Assembly (NCBI GenBank): GCA_002087915.1 | Contig: LWDP01000005.1 | Coordinates: 1-64,000 of the forward strand | Length of the DNA: 64,000 bases | Direction of reading: 5' to 3' | Source: Enterospora canceri | Taxonomy: Eukaryota > Microsporidia > Enterocytozoonidae | Part shown: positions 28,287 through 38,468 of the stretch, in pieces | Numbering within the stretch: position 1 is the first letter of the stretch | How the letters are laid out: the number at the start of each line of letters is the position of its first letter | The notes under the pieces: model-generated | Databases searched by the model: none | What the model saw: only the letters and a program-made list of their open reading frames with translations | What the model was told of the DNA's origin: nothing | Translations under genes and position numbers: made by a program

Positions 28287-28433
28287 TTTGTTAGGGTTAA
28301 AATAGACTGGTTTATTAGGAGGAATAGAAAGGATATAAAGGTGGGAAGAATGGGAAGATTGGATCTATTAGAATAGTCTACTCTTATTCTACCCACCTAC
28401 CTAACTACCTCCTTTACTTATTCTATTATTGTG

Positions 28434-29921
28434 ATGCCTGTAAAACTTTTCACATCCCTACGCATGAAAGACCTAGAAACCAAAATAGTCGAATTACTGA
28501 AAGAGACTCCTGAGATATCTAGTGCTGATTTAGGTGCATCCAATACTGAAATACACGCAGCACTGCTCTCATTAGCCAGCAAGGAGACCGTAGAGTATTC
28601 CATCACAACCAGTAATAGAATAGCACTGACTGAGGCAGGAAATGAGGTGGTAAGAAATGGATCACCAGAATACCTGTTGATGATGAAGTTGAGGAAGAAT
28701 GGAGTAATCAATGACCAGGATAAGACAGGAATGAAGTACGCATTCAAGAACAAGTGGATTAGACAGGAAAGTGGTGGAATTCAACCAATCTGTGATGGGG
28801 TGGAAGACAGAACCAGAAAGAGCCTACTGGATCCAAAGACCCTAACTACCGAAGAAGATAGAGAAATGAAGAAACGTGGACTCATTGAATCCGTCAAACA
28901 GAACCAGTACAAAATAAGAAGAGGAAGAATGTACGGAATAGAGAGAGCGAGCCAGCAGGTGGAGCTCACCACAGAGAACCTGAACACGGATGTCTCCCTG
29001 TTCAAGCCGTACAACTTTGAGACAGTTGGTCTCCTACCGATTCCAGGCTCATTGCACCCGTTGACCAAAATCAGAAAAGAAATCAAAGGAATCTTCCTCG
29101 AAATGGGATTCAGTGAAATGAACACGGCTCGATACGTCGAAAGCAGCTTCTGGAACTTCGACGCGCTCTTCCAGCCACAGGACCACCCAAGCAGAGAGTG
29201 TCACGACACCTTCTTCATCGAGGAGCCCGCCTACGACGACCTGGTGGACGTGGATTCGAATCACCTGAAACTGGTCATTTCAGAACATTCTGGTGAAGAA
29301 GCAGTCAGCGAAAATGGGGAAATCAGGGACCCAAAGTCACTGGGCCACAGAAGCAGCTTCGATGTGAGCGAGGCCAAGAAGAACATCCTTAGAACGCACA
29401 CCACCGCAATATCAACCAGAATGCTCTACGAACTGTCCAGGACGTACCAGAAAGACAGGCCATTCAATGCCAAGCTCTTTTCAATCGACAAAGTGTTCAG
29501 GAATGAGACTGTTGATGCAACTCATTTGGCTGAATTCCACCAGGTTGAGGGGGTTGTAGCAGGGAGGAATCAAGGACTACGCGAGTTGATTCACGTTCTG
29601 GAGACGTTCTTCAGGAAGCTGGGAATGGAGCGAATCAAGTTCAAGCCGGCATTCAACCCGTACACGGAGCCATCGATGGAGGTGTTCGGGTACCACGACG
29701 GCCTTGGGAAGTGGATCGAGGTTGGAAACAGCGGAATATTCCGCCCAGAAATGTTGAGGCCAATGGGATTCGATGATGACGTCACTGTGATAGCCTGGGG
29801 GCTCAGCCTCGAGAGGCCATCGATGATCAAATATCGATTGGACAACATCAGGGAGCTGCTTGGCCACAAGGTGGACGTGAACTTCATCAGGGAGTCACCT
29901 GTGATATTCATGGACAAATAG
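28434..29921 (+). CDS. FRS2: Phenylalanyl-tRNA synthetase alpha subunit (cytosolic)
   Basis: 495 residues from the ATG at 28434; the ATG at 28464 ([12 protein letters not shown]) is an equally good start and has TCCCTACGC just upstream. An N-terminal DNA-binding-like helical region is followed by the class II core: [42 protein letters not shown] (motif 2 region) and [16 protein letters not shown] (motif 3). It forms an alpha2-beta2 enzyme with the beta subunit, which is not in this window. Codon use in the second half is more G/C-rich, like ThrRS. Confidence 0.95.
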   Translation: MPVKLFTSLRMKDLETKIVELLKETPEISSADLGASNTEIHAALLSLASKETVEYSITTSNRIALTEAGNEVVRNGSPEYLLMMKLRKNGVINDQDKTGMKYAFKNKWIRQESGGIQPICDGVEDRTRKSLLDPKTLTTEEDREMKKRGLIESVKQNQYKIRRGRMYGIERASQQVELTTENLNTDVSLFKPYNFETVGLLPIPGSLHPLTKIRKEIKGIFLEMGFSEMNTARYVESSFWNFDALFQPQDHPSRECHDTFFIEEPAYDDLVDVDSNHLKLVISEHSGEEAVSENGEIRDPKSLGHRSSFDVSEAKKNILRTHTTAISTRMLYELSRTYQKDRPFNAKLFSIDKVFRNETVDATHLAEFHQVEGVVAGRNQGLRELIHVLETFFRKLGMERIKFKPAFNPYTEPSMEVFGYHDGLGKWIEVGNSGIFRPEMLRPMGFDDDVTVIAWGLSLERPSMIKYRLDNIRELLGHKVDVNFIRESPVIFMDK

Positions 29922-29936
29922 TCACTGATCAGCTTG

Positions 29937-30926
29937 TTAGGTGCTTCTATCCAAATACTCCTTCAGAACCATTTTCAGTGATTCCATTCTGGTGCATCCT
30001 CTGGCATTGCTCATTTCTCCCAGATCAGCCACGCCTCTATTTCCTTCTTTTCCTGCCATTCTGCTTCCACTAACACGATTCACTATTTCACTTTCGTACT
30101 GTCTCAGATCCATCACGTGATCAATATTGATCACTCCCATCAGTATCAGGTCTATTTTGCTGTGGCGTGGGAATACCAGTCCAGGAGTGTCGTAGATGGT
30201 GAAGTCGGATCCATTGATTGTCTGAATGTATCTTGTTTTACCAGGAGTGCTTGATACCCTCACTTTTCTACTTTGGACTATCATGTTTATTGTGCTACTC
30301 TTTCCCACGTTTGGATAGCCAATAAACACAAAAGTGCTACCATACTCCATTAGGGCACTAATCAGGTTCCTATTGGTCTCTTTTGTACTGGAATGAATCA
30401 TGTTAGTCATTTTGGCCCTATCAACAGTTCCATTCTCAACCAAATCCATTTTATTGCATAAGATCACATGTTTCTTATTCGGGTAGACCTTCTTGATGTC
30501 CTCATTCACAAACTGCTCAATATTCCTACCATCTACAATCTGTACAATGCATTCTGCCCTCTCACACGCAATCCAGAACTGTCTCCACACCTCAATGTTC
30601 TTCTCAAAGACCATTCCCTCATTTAGGTGCTTCCAGTGGTTGAATGCCTCTTCTTCAACCAATTTGTACTCATTTGGTGCAATTCCATCGTATGGCACCC
30701 TTGGTGGAAGACTCATCGTGTAATCTACGCTTCCAAGTATCCCAGAATACGCCTCCACTATTCTCTCATTCGAATTCTGAATATTCAGCCTCTCATTGAG
30801 CTTATTCAGTCTCGAATGCTCCAATACGGTGTTTCTTGCCACCATCTTCTTCTTAACAGTGGCCTTTGTCTTGAATCTGTCGTCATACAGTATCCCAGAG
30901 TGCTTTCTCACTTTTTTAGACGTCAT
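29937..30926 (-). CDS. LSG1: Lsg1-type circularly permuted GTPase
   Basis: 329 residues. Circular permutation is visible: the G4 motif NKMD (158-161) comes before G1 GYPNVGKSS (203-211), then [11 protein letters not shown] and G3 DTPG (246-249) with LVFP. The segment [30 protein letters not shown] is the Lsg1 hallmark (F-E-K-N-L-x-V-W-R-Q-L-W ... IVDARN). Lsg1 releases the export adapter Nmd3 from 60S subunits in the cytoplasm. About half the length of yeast Lsg1 (640). Start at 30926 follows TTTACCCAGAA-ATG. Divergent from the NatB gene with about 34 bp between start codons, so promoters overlap. Confidence 0.88.
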   Translation of the reverse strand: MTSKKVRKHSGILYDDRFKTKATVKKKMVARNTVLEHSRLNKLNERLNIQNSNERIVEAYSGILGSVDYTMSLPPRVPYDGIAPNEYKLVEEEAFNHWKHLNEGMVFEKNIEVWRQFWIACERAECIVQIVDGRNIEQFVNEDIKKVYPNKKHVILCNKMDLVENGTVDRAKMTNMIHSSTKETNRNLISALMEYGSTFVFIGYPNVGKSSTINMIVQSRKVRVSSTPGKTRYIQTINGSDFTIYDTPGLVFPRHSKIDLILMGVINIDHVMDLRQYESEIVNRVSGSRMAGKEGNRGVADLGEMSNARGCTRMESLKMVLKEYLDRST

Positions 30927-30960
30927 TTCTGGGTAAAACCAAAATATTTCATCCATTTTG

Positions 30961-31521
30961 ATGTTCTCGTACAAGAAGTTCCTTCCTGAAGACATCTTTA
31001 TGCTTGATACGTGCAACTTAGACAGTTATTGTGAGAATTACACTCTAAAGTACTACCTGGGGTACATGGTACGCAACAGTAGGCCATTCTACGCAATTAC
31101 GTACTCAAATAGCAGCCAGGAGTACTACAACAACTTGACAAGTGGATCTGCCGTATATGGATACATATTTGGGTTCAATATCAGCAAATGGCTGAAGACT
31201 GAGGAAGGAGAGTTCAGGAAGTACGATGGATACCAGATACACGCGTTGAGTACGTCATTTCTGACCAGAAGACTGGGACTGGGAACCAGAATGGTGCAGC
31301 TCTTTGTGGATAACATCGAGAACGAGTTCATCAAACTATTTGTGAGGGAGAGCAATACCAGGGCAGTTGAGTTCTACAGAAAGAACAACTTCACCGTAAG
31401 AAGGAAAGTGGTGAATTACTACATGAAACCAGAGGAGAATGCGATTGAAATGGTTCGAAGCAGCCATAGAATTGCGGCAGAGAAGAATGTGTCATATGCT
31501 GACGTATCAGATGATGAATAG
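30961..31521 (+). CDS. NAT3: NatB catalytic subunit (N-alpha-acetyltransferase, Naa20/Nat3)
   Basis: 186 residues in a GNAT fold. FLPEDIFMLDTCNLDSYCENYTL and YYLGYM match the NatB opening (D-L-F-x-x-N-x-x-N-L-D-x-x-T-E). The acetyl-CoA loop is RRLGLG (103-108), and LFVRESNTRAVEFYRKNNF followed by RRKVVNYY matches the C-terminal blocks. NatB acetylates nascent chains starting Met-Asp/Glu/Asn on ribosomes; its partner Naa25/Mdm20 was not seen here. A 20-residue insertion (about 76-90) relative to the family lies before the ALS strand. The start is the first ATG; TTG codons upstream are not needed. Confidence 0.85.
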   Translation: MFSYKKFLPEDIFMLDTCNLDSYCENYTLKYYLGYMVRNSRPFYAITYSNSSQEYYNNLTSGSAVYGYIFGFNISKWLKTEEGEFRKYDGYQIHALSTSFLTRRLGLGTRMVQLFVDNIENEFIKLFVRESNTRAVEFYRKNNFTVRRKVVNYYMKPEENAIEMVRSSHRIAAEKNVSYADVSDDE

Positions 31522-31619
31522 GCGTACTAATACCATTTTGTAGGACAATAGGTTATTCACAGGAATACGAGTTCTCATCAACTAGAATATTGATAGTTCC
31601 CAATAATACGAGTAATCAA

Positions 31620-32456
31620 CTATTTTAGTAATTCAATTGTGTTTGTGTAGAATGAGCTGATCAGTATTCCATCATCCATCACCAGTATTCCGTATCCAAT
31701 TGATTCTGTCTGATACTGATCAGTCACCTCGTACTTCTTGTTCAGTACAACCAGTCCATCGTACATTGCTGCACAAATCAGCCTATCATTCTGGACCACC
31801 ATTCTCCATAGTGATTTATTGATGGTGTATTCAGCCAGTCTCCTCTGATCACTAATCGAATACTCCACCACCAAATCATCGTAGCCTGAAACCAGAATTC
31901 TCCCATTGAATTCAACCACGTCAATTATTCCCAGTCTGTTTCCATCAATCAGAATTCTACTCAAATCCCATTCTATCAGATATAGATCACCACTCTCAGT
32001 GCCACAGTACAACTTGCCACCAATCTCCTTCACTACCCAAATTGGCTGAGTTGATACATCAACTCTGATAATGTTGTATTGATCATCAATTATCAGTATT
32101 CTACCAGCTGTATTTGATATGTAGAAGCAATCAATGCCTCTGAATACGAATGTGTTGATTGCACCCGTATCAGTTTGATGGAACCAGACTACGTTGAAAT
32201 CAGTATCATATACTGTGATATTGTCTGTATTTGCTGCATATAGATATTGATCAGTGGCATATAGTGATAGTGTACCAGTTGTATTGGATATTCTGGTTGT
32301 ATGAGATTGGTTGTCTCTCATTGGTATTTCAAGTAGTTCACCAGTGCGTTCTCCTGTTTCTGAGTTGTACTCGTACGATCCAGCCACCACTTTCCCTCCA
32401 AAATGAGCAATCGCATCAATTGGGCTACTGGCTCTGATTGTTCTGACGTGTCTCAT
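31620..32456 (-). CDS. WD40 protein, probable diphthine methyltransferase (Dph7/Rrt2-like)
   Basis: 278 residues of beta-propeller sequence. Dph7-like features: the opening PIDAIAHFGGKVVAGSYEYN...GELLEI, and the C-terminal series VSGYDDLVVEYS ... SLWRMVVQNDRLICAAMYDGLVVLN ... IGYGILVMDDGILISSFY, which tracks the G-x-Y-D-E, G-x-W-R-x-x-x-H and C-S-F-Y-D blocks of Dph7. The family removes a methyl from methylated diphthine on elongation factor 2 during diphthamide synthesis. Start at 32456 lies six bases after GAGCCC. Another WD40 protein cannot be excluded. Confidence 0.6.
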   Translation of the reverse strand: MRHVRTIRASSPIDAIAHFGGKVVAGSYEYNSETGERTGELLEIPMRDNQSHTTRISNTTGTLSLYATDQYLYAANTDNITVYDTDFNVVWFHQTDTGAINTFVFRGIDCFYISNTAGRILIIDDQYNIIRVDVSTQPIWVVKEIGGKLYCGTESGDLYLIEWDLSRILIDGNRLGIIDVVEFNGRILVSGYDDLVVEYSISDQRRLAEYTINKSLWRMVVQNDRLICAAMYDGLVVLNKKYEVTDQYQTESIGYGILVMDDGILISSFYTNTIELLK

Positions 32457-32489
32457 CAATGGGCTCAAAATACAATTTGATCAAATTGA

Positions 32490-35090
32490 TCACAACTTGG
32501 GATGCATCTTCTTGCAGTAGTTGCTGAACTCCTCCAATGACCCAAATAGAATCTTTTTGTAGACCATGAAATTCAGTTCAACCCTTAGGGTGAGTCTGAA
32601 TTCAGCAAATAGCATCGTGACGTGTCCTGGACTCTCTCTGTCAAAATAGCACGCGTATCTCCTGTATCTGTCACCAGCAGCCTCAACGTACTCCTCTGCC
32701 TCCGCCTGACTCGTCTTGAAGTACTTGAAAGTGGTCAGTTTGTGAACGTACCTGTTCATTGGTTTCAGGTAGCCCTCAATGAACACGTCCAGGTTGTCAA
32801 AAGTGTACTCTTTTTCTGGTCTCTTCATCACGTAGAATATCTCGTTGTTTCGTTCCACCTCTTCCATCCTGTACTGGAAGTAGAGGCCTCTTTCCACCCT
32901 CAGTGCCACGTTACAGAAGTATTCGCTACTCCTCGACTGTCTGATGAAAATGGGCATTTCGTTGTTTGGATAGTCCACAAACAGGCGATGCTTCTTGAAT
33001 TCGACCTCCTTGGCCTGGTTTGGAACCAGCTCACCGCGATACGTCAGCTGCGAGTAGGTTGGCTCAGTGAGGCAGACTGTTACGATCTGATTCACCTCAA
33101 CTGGATCGCATCTCCCTACAAACACCCTTACGCCATGGACATCCACTATGCACCAGTCGTCATTCTTGATCAATACCACACCAGTGCTCTCTCCCAGTAC
33201 CCCAATTTCAGTACTGGGCCTATCCACGATATTCTGGGGGATGATGTCTTCGAAGACCATTTTGTCATTGACTCCTCCAAAATAGTGGTCTCTTTTGACC
33301 AGCATTCCCATTCCACTCATTGGATGAATGTATGTGCTTGGATAGTTCACGTTCAGGAAGTCGAGGCTGTAGACCTCGTTCAGGTTGTTGAGCATGTAGT
33401 CGATCATCTCCTCCTGATTCTGCTTGTTTCCGCGGATATCAGCCAGACAGGACGATATCACGTTGAATAGCGAGTAGTTTCTGGGGTGGATGTTGTAGTG
33501 GTCCAGTTTGTTGGGGGAGTCAGTGACTTTGAAGAACGTGAATATTCGGTTGACTTCTTCAGGGGTGAATGAGTCGATTTCCAGGTTTCTAAGCTCCCTG
33601 ATTTTCTTGAAGTCGAATTCGATTCCAACCAGGGAGACGCCAATCAACTTGAAGAACGTGTATCCAAATGGGGAGTCGAGGGTGCCCTTGAAGTCCAACT
33701 TGTCAGTGGCAGTGGAGACTGTGATGGCCTGTCTCAGCACATCGGTCTCTACGAATGAGTTGGCCAATTCAACCTTAACACCCTCATTTATGCATCGTGA
33801 GAAATAAAGTGATGGATTCTGAACAGCACATGCGATGTTGTAGGGGATTGAGAACTCCTTGTTTTCCTTGAAGTAGGAGAATGACTTGGGCAGGTAGTAG
33901 CATGGGCATCTGATTGCCTCGACAATCCACCTGACATTCGTGGTATTCGACGCAACCACCACGTTTGAGGCTGTTTCCAGGTAGTTGCAGATTTCAGCTC
34001 GCTGGGCCTGCGACTTGAAGACCCTCTTATCCACGATGTTGCTGAATTCATCCACTTTCACGATGTAGACAGTCGATCTGTCGCAATAGAGGCCGTAATA
34101 CTCTCCAGGTCTCCCCTTCAGTGAGATCAACATGTTGGTTAGTTCCTCTATTCCATTTTTGGAGTAAATTTGCCCAGTTTTCTGTAGATTTCTGAAGACC
34201 GTGTTGAAGTAGTCCATGTTGATTTTATCGTAGGCAGCCCTGAACAGTTTCCGCCTGATTCCATTTCCAACTTCATCCGTGTCTGACATGTACAGCTTCT
34301 CCAGCATAGGAAGATGAATGTCCCTGATATCACACAATACGCCCTCTTTGATTCGTTCAATGCTCTTTTCGTTGCCATGAGCTGTCACATAGTCCAATAG
34401 AGCCTTTTCATAGAATCTATGCACATGTTCTACGAAAACAGGGTGGTTTCCAAGCTGGTTTGCTGCATCAGTGTACTCGTTTGACTTGTAGAAGCTTTCA
34501 GCCAGGTTTCCCTCTGGTTCGTACAGTCTCTCTGATACTCGCATGTTTTCTATAAAATGGGACACTTTCAACAGGCCATTGATGTCAATGTCTTCTATTT
34601 TCTTGTTGTACATTTTTAGTGCCCTGGATGTGTCGTATTGCGATGCATTCTTGAATCGTTCTTCTCTTCTCATTCTGCAATACTCCTTGTATTCATTCAC
34701 AAATCGTAGGATATTCAGGCCATCTGTGATTGTACATGCATCCATGTGGAAGCAGACGAATTCAAGTGCTTCTCCTCGTAGCAGACAGGCTACTGCATTT
34801 CTGTCTGCATTCTCAATGTACTTTCTGACGTATTCGCAGCACTCGAACTCATCCACTATCAACTCCTCTGCCTTCTCTTTCTCTGTTTCTTCTTTCTCTG
34901 TCTCCTCCTTCTCGTAAATGTAGTTGTACTCGTTTCCAGCCCCAAATATCTCGTAGAAGAGTGGATCAATTTGGTCGTATTCGTAGTCACCGCCCTCAAC
35001 CAGGCTGCTCTCAGATTCCTCCTTCACTTTTATTTTTCTGCTTCTTTTGATGATCTCTTCCTCACTGGAGCTGCATGAAACTCGGTTCAT
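32490..35090 (-). CDS. SPT6: Transcription elongation factor / histone chaperone Spt6
   Basis: 866 residues (yeast Spt6 is about 1450). The acidic N-terminus (SSSEEE, then Glu-rich to about 90) is typical. The helical core and YqgF-like/HhH regions follow; NIHPRNYSLFNVISSCLADIRG lies near the HhH-death-like region. A S1-like part ends near 650, and a tandem SH2 at the C-terminus includes FIRQSRSSEYF, YTFDNLDVFIEGYLKPMNRYVHKLTTFKYFK and FRLTLRVELNFMVYKKILF. Spt6 travels with RNA polymerase II and reassembles nucleosomes. Start at 35090 follows AAATTTGCCC-ATG exactly; the frame is open 23 codons further. The stop of the upstream gene is 10 bp before this ATG. Confidence 0.85.
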   Translation of the reverse strand: MNRVSCSSSEEEIIKRSRKIKVKEESESSLVEGGDYEYDQIDPLFYEIFGAGNEYNYIYEKEETEKEETEKEKAEELIVDEFECCEYVRKYIENADRNAVACLLRGEALEFVCFHMDACTITDGLNILRFVNEYKEYCRMRREERFKNASQYDTSRALKMYNKKIEDIDINGLLKVSHFIENMRVSERLYEPEGNLAESFYKSNEYTDAANQLGNHPVFVEHVHRFYEKALLDYVTAHGNEKSIERIKEGVLCDIRDIHLPMLEKLYMSDTDEVGNGIRRKLFRAAYDKINMDYFNTVFRNLQKTGQIYSKNGIEELTNMLISLKGRPGEYYGLYCDRSTVYIVKVDEFSNIVDKRVFKSQAQRAEICNYLETASNVVVASNTTNVRWIVEAIRCPCYYLPKSFSYFKENKEFSIPYNIACAVQNPSLYFSRCINEGVKVELANSFVETDVLRQAITVSTATDKLDFKGTLDSPFGYTFFKLIGVSLVGIEFDFKKIRELRNLEIDSFTPEEVNRIFTFFKVTDSPNKLDHYNIHPRNYSLFNVISSCLADIRGNKQNQEEMIDYMLNNLNEVYSLDFLNVNYPSTYIHPMSGMGMLVKRDHYFGGVNDKMVFEDIIPQNIVDRPSTEIGVLGESTGVVLIKNDDWCIVDVHGVRVFVGRCDPVEVNQIVTVCLTEPTYSQLTYRGELVPNQAKEVEFKKHRLFVDYPNNEMPIFIRQSRSSEYFCNVALRVERGLYFQYRMEEVERNNEIFYVMKRPEKEYTFDNLDVFIEGYLKPMNRYVHKLTTFKYFKTSQAEAEEYVEAAGDRYRRYACYFDRESPGHVTMLFAEFRLTLRVELNFMVYKKILFGSLEEFSNYCKKMHPKL

Positions 35091-35100
35091 GGGCAAATTT

Positions 35101-35769
35101 TTAGGACGAAAAATGGCGGTAGAGCTGCTGGCTGCTGAACCACTGCTCGTTGGTTTCAATCAGAAAGAGAAGCTTCTTCTCGTAGCCAGTCAGCTCCCTG
35201 AATCGCCTATTTTCAAGCAGATGAGACATCTTGTGCCTGAGACTCTCAGAGTGGCAGAGAAACGGCTTCAGCTTCTCCTTGTATCCAGGATACTCATTCA
35301 GTGCCCTAATGAACTCGGCCTTGATTCTGTTTCCAACCAGTAATATCACGCATGACTCATTGGAATTAAGCTTATTCACTATTCTATGAAGCATGTTTTC
35401 AGAGAGCATCTTCCTGTCCTGCTTTAGTGCAATAAAGAGACTATTTCTCATCATAAAGAGCAGAATCAAGAGCAGGCATTCGACGATAAAGATGCCTATG
35501 AGAGCAAGCAGCTTCAGACGCCCCATGTTGAAGAACATCAGAATGAATGGTGTATGGGTCCACAGGAAGACCAGCAGAAAGAGAATCTTGTTCAGGTAGA
35601 GAGACTCACAGAGGACGTATTCGCATGTGACCACAACAAGTGCAAAGAGCATCACAAACAGTATCTACACCAGCATCTCCAGTGGAAGCAGAACAGTCTC
35701 GTCTCGTTGCGCCTTCTCATTCTCCTCAACCACCGTAAGATTCTTCGTGCAATTTTTCCTCTGGTTCAT
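35101..35769 (-). pseudogene. Membrane protein gene with one in-frame TAG
   Basis: An uninterrupted frame from TAG (35665-35667) to 35101 encodes 184 codons with three or so membrane helices (LFALVVVTCEYVLC, ILFLLVFLWTHTPFILMFF, LLALIGIFIVECLLLILLFM) and a soluble C-terminal domain of about 110 residues. The same frame continues upstream of the TAG to an ATG at 35769 preceded by TTGAGCCGA, adding 34 hydrophilic residues (MNQRKNCTKNL...). The stop falls at the start of a hydrophobic stretch (EMLV-stop-ILFVMLFALVVV), so translation as one protein of about 221 residues makes structural sense. Alternatively the real start is the ATG at 35652 after the stop, giving 184 residues. Unrecognised family. 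The stop is only 10 bp before the Spt6 ATG. Confidence 0.6.
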
Positions 35770-35817
35770 TCGGCTCAAAAATTTGCATTTGAATTTGTTC
35801 GTATCGCATGAATTTAT

Positions 35818-36540
35818 TCATTGAGCAAGATTCTTCTTCTCAAGCTGCCTGATTGTATCGCTGTGCTTGATGAATGGATTCTCGCTGATTCTGCTGTCAT
35901 TCCACTGTGATGGAATGTACATCGCAGACGACTTCTTCAGAGCCAACAGCGTTGCCTTTGCCAGGTTCTCAGTCGTCCTGGTGCACCCAAACGACTTAAT
36001 GAAGATGTCCTGGATTCCAGCCAGCTCGAAAATACGCCTTTGAATGTCTGACCACGCATTTCCAGTTCCAATTGGTGCTGGAACAACCTTCACAATGACA
36101 GTCCCACACTTTCCAGATGCCTTGCATGCCACTGTATGCTTGTTTGTGCCAAGTCCTTCCCACTGGCCCATTCTCACTGGGAAAATGTTCATTTTTGCCT
36201 TAGAAATGGCACCTTTGATAGAAGTGCTCATTTCTCGTGCTGAATGGGTTCCTAGGCCAATGTACCCTGTTCCATTGCCCACAATTGCAACAACCTTCAT
36301 GGACGTCTTCTGACCAGCCTTAGACTGCTTCTGGACTGACTTGATTGAGAGAAGCTCCTCCTGCAACTTGTCCTTTCCCAGCAGATGGTCCACTATTTCT
36401 GGCTCCTGAATTCTGAGAGAGTGCTTGAAGATCTCATCTATGCTTTTGATGTGGCCATTCTTGACCAACAATCCCAGTCGCGTCTTTGGTGTCCACATTT
36501 CACCACGTGCCTGATTGTCCTTGAATTTCCTGTTCTCCAT
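35818..36540 (-). CDS. RPS2: 40S ribosomal protein uS5 (S2)
   Basis: 240 residues. TPKTRLGLLVKNGHIKSIDEIF and LRIQEPEIVD match the eukaryotic N-terminal extension. The uS5 core follows: GQKTSMKVVAIVGNGTGYIGLGTHSAREMSTSIKGAI, then VPAPIGTGNAWSDIQRRIFELAGIQDIFIKSFGCTRTTENLAKAT. It is part of the 40S mRNA entry and decoding area. Start follows AAAATTTTGCCCACGG-ATG, an A/T-rich block plus CCC as described for strongly expressed microsporidian genes. No intron visible. Divergent from the gene at 36581 with 40 bp between starts. Confidence 0.97.
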   Translation of the reverse strand: MENRKFKDNQARGEMWTPKTRLGLLVKNGHIKSIDEIFKHSLRIQEPEIVDHLLGKDKLQEELLSIKSVQKQSKAGQKTSMKVVAIVGNGTGYIGLGTHSAREMSTSIKGAISKAKMNIFPVRMGQWEGLGTNKHTVACKASGKCGTVIVKVVPAPIGTGNAWSDIQRRIFELAGIQDIFIKSFGCTRTTENLAKATLLALKKSSAMYIPSQWNDSRISENPFIKHSDTIRQLEKKNLAQ

Positions 36541-36580
36541 CCGTGGGCAAAATTGGAAAAAATTTTAAAAAACACCTGAA

Positions 36581-37588
36581 ATGAACTTGGATATCTATAA
36601 AAGCAGTAGAATCAATGAAATAGTGAAGTATCTGATAAGATGGGGAATAGCAGATGCAGAAGCACTATCAAAAGGTGTAGATAGTGGAATACAAGAGGTA
36701 TATTACACACTAGCAATATTGTGTCACAAGAATTTCGTGATATTTGAACAAGTTGGAACAAAACTGTATTATAGATTGAACAGAGAGGAAATAGAACGTG
36801 TACAATACTACGGAATGTATCAAGAATACATTGGAAACAACTTCAGTGTCTCTAAGGGTGTTTTTGAGGATGCATTGGTGAATGGTTTTGTAGGCAGCAA
36901 AAAGGAGAGTGCTGAAATTGCCTTGTTAAAACAGGCTGGGATTTTTGTAGAAAAACAGCCACAACTTAAAGACATAAATGGACCCAAAAGAAGTAGAAGG
37001 AATACGTGCTACTACACAATTGATTCTAGAATACTGGACAGATTGATGATATGTACTGAATTCGGAGAGTACCTGAGTCAGAGATACCATCCAACTGTTC
37101 GAGAAGCATACGAAGTGCTACAGAATACGATACACGTTGGAATTGTGGACAAAGTCAACTTCATCAAGGAGCATAAAGACATAAAAATAAAGAAAGGCGT
37201 AGAGTGGCTAGCAGCACTCAATATAGTCGATGAGAAGTACAACTTCACAAATGATGAGAGAATACTGTTGCAAAACAGTGCAATGAGAACGGTATTGAGT
37301 GATACGGCATCAAACAGAATGTATCAGATTATTAAGAATAAGGTGTTTATTAGTGATAAGGATATCACAGTCAACTCACTGCTACCAATTCCACACCAAA
37401 AGAACACGCTTTTCTCATTGCAGAGCAAGGGATTCATCTCTCTGAAATGCATACAGCTGTACAAGTTGTACAACAAGGTGGAACACGAATACTTCATAGA
37501 TCAGGAATACACCAGAAACAACGTTCTGAAGCTGTTGAAATCGAATGGGTGGGTGAGACTGCACTTTTTATTTAGGCGAAAATCGTAG
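36581..37588 (+). CDS. Probable RNA polymerase III subunit Rpc82/RPC3
   Basis: 335 residues made of winged-helix-like segments. The N-terminal pattern (INEIVKYLIRWGIADAEALSKG ... EVYYTLAILCHKNFVIFEQVGTKLYYRLNREEIERVQYY) matches the Rpc82 opening, with helix, short-loop helix, V-x-x-x-x-L-x-x-L-x-x-x-x-x-V and a Y-x-x-x wing. Further such units occur at about 165-225 and in the C-terminal part. In other eukaryotes Rpc82 works with Rpc34 and Rpc31 to open Pol III promoters. No catalytic residues are expected. Identification is by fold pattern and could be wrong. Starts 40 bp from the divergent uS5 gene. Confidence 0.5.
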   Translation: MNLDIYKSSRINEIVKYLIRWGIADAEALSKGVDSGIQEVYYTLAILCHKNFVIFEQVGTKLYYRLNREEIERVQYYGMYQEYIGNNFSVSKGVFEDALVNGFVGSKKESAEIALLKQAGIFVEKQPQLKDINGPKRSRRNTCYYTIDSRILDRLMICTEFGEYLSQRYHPTVREAYEVLQNTIHVGIVDKVNFIKEHKDIKIKKGVEWLAALNIVDEKYNFTNDERILLQNSAMRTVLSDTASNRMYQIIKNKVFISDKDITVNSLLPIPHQKNTLFSLQSKGFISLKCIQLYKLYNKVEHEYFIDQEYTRNNVLKLLKSNGWVRLHFLFRRKS

Positions 37589-37641
37589 CCTGGTTTACGA
37601 GTGCGTTTTGTTTTGGATTCAAAACAATTCACCCTGGGGAA

Positions 37642-38463
37642 ATGATGAAAAAGAAATGTGAGAACATCTGCACTGTTGCAGTGGTACAGCTTAAGAAGAC
37701 GACACTTTATTGCGCAATAGACGAGTTTACAAATGAAATAGAGGAAATATACACAAATAGAGAGAAGTTGACAGCATTCTACGAACAGGTTGCAGAAAAA
37801 TACAAATTGAAGTGTGAATACGGGCTGCTATTTGTGGAGAAGCTGGTGATGTACAGCATGTTCAACAAGTTCAGAGTCAACAGAGGTGATGCAGATGCAT
37901 TTGTGAATGAGAAGATTCTTTTATACCAGTGGATCAAGCCAATTCACCTGAAATTGGATGGAGTTTATGCACAAAATGAGAAATTATCAAGAAGCATAAA
38001 TGACTTCATACGAATTGCAAAGAGCAATATTCCATCTGTAAAGACATTCTACATGATGGTGGCATTTGAGAACATGTTCAGAAAGTTTGGAGAGGATCTC
38101 GAGTATGACAAGATGCTATCGATTGTAATATTCTGCCTGATTAAGACGAAAATCAAGGATCTGAGTCTCCATATCAGATTCATGAGATTGTTCAGAAGAG
38201 AGTACTTTAGGCCATGTGATAAGGAATGTGATCATGGATTCAGCATGAATGTCAGATGTGATTGTTTGGTCTCCAAGAACTGGTGTGGCCAGGATCTCTA
38301 CTATTTGACTACATGTGAGGCTGCTCTTGAATTCATTGAGAGAATGGAATACTACGATCTGAATGTTGAGGTGGATGAATACAACAACAAGTTGTCCAAG
38401 AAGCTAGAGAAACTGCGTCTCAAGGAGACACCCAATAATTTGAGCTCCTTTTTCAAGCACTAA
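37642..38463 (+). CDS. VPS9-domain protein, probable Rab5-type exchange factor
   Basis: 273 residues (two adjacent ATGs). The C-terminal half carries the VPS9 signature: KMLSIVIFCLIKTKIKDLSLHIRFMRLF, then after a Cys-rich insert (CDKECDHGFSMNVRCDC) QDLYYLTTCEAALEFIERM, equivalent to 'G-E-x-x-Y-x-L-T-x-x-x-A-x-x-F-I'. VPS9 domains exchange GDP for GTP on Rab5-like proteins at endosomes. The N-terminal half is helical, consistent with the helical bundle that precedes VPS9. The Cys/His insert could bind zinc. Its stop codon overlaps the poly-T terminator of the tRNA gene on the other strand. A Rab is encoded at 60625. Confidence 0.68.
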   Translation: MMKKKCENICTVAVVQLKKTTLYCAIDEFTNEIEEIYTNREKLTAFYEQVAEKYKLKCEYGLLFVEKLVMYSMFNKFRVNRGDADAFVNEKILLYQWIKPIHLKLDGVYAQNEKLSRSINDFIRIAKSNIPSVKTFYMMVAFENMFRKFGEDLEYDKMLSIVIFCLIKTKIKDLSLHIRFMRLFRREYFRPCDKECDHGFSMNVRCDCLVSKNWCGQDLYYLTTCEAALEFIERMEYYDLNVEVDEYNNKLSKKLEKLRLKETPNNLSSFFKH

Positions 38464-38468
38464 AAAAA

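Noticed and set aside
35554..35824. Two overlapping plus-strand frames opposite the membrane protein
   Set aside because: Low-complexity shadows of the minus-strand gene; no signal at their starts.
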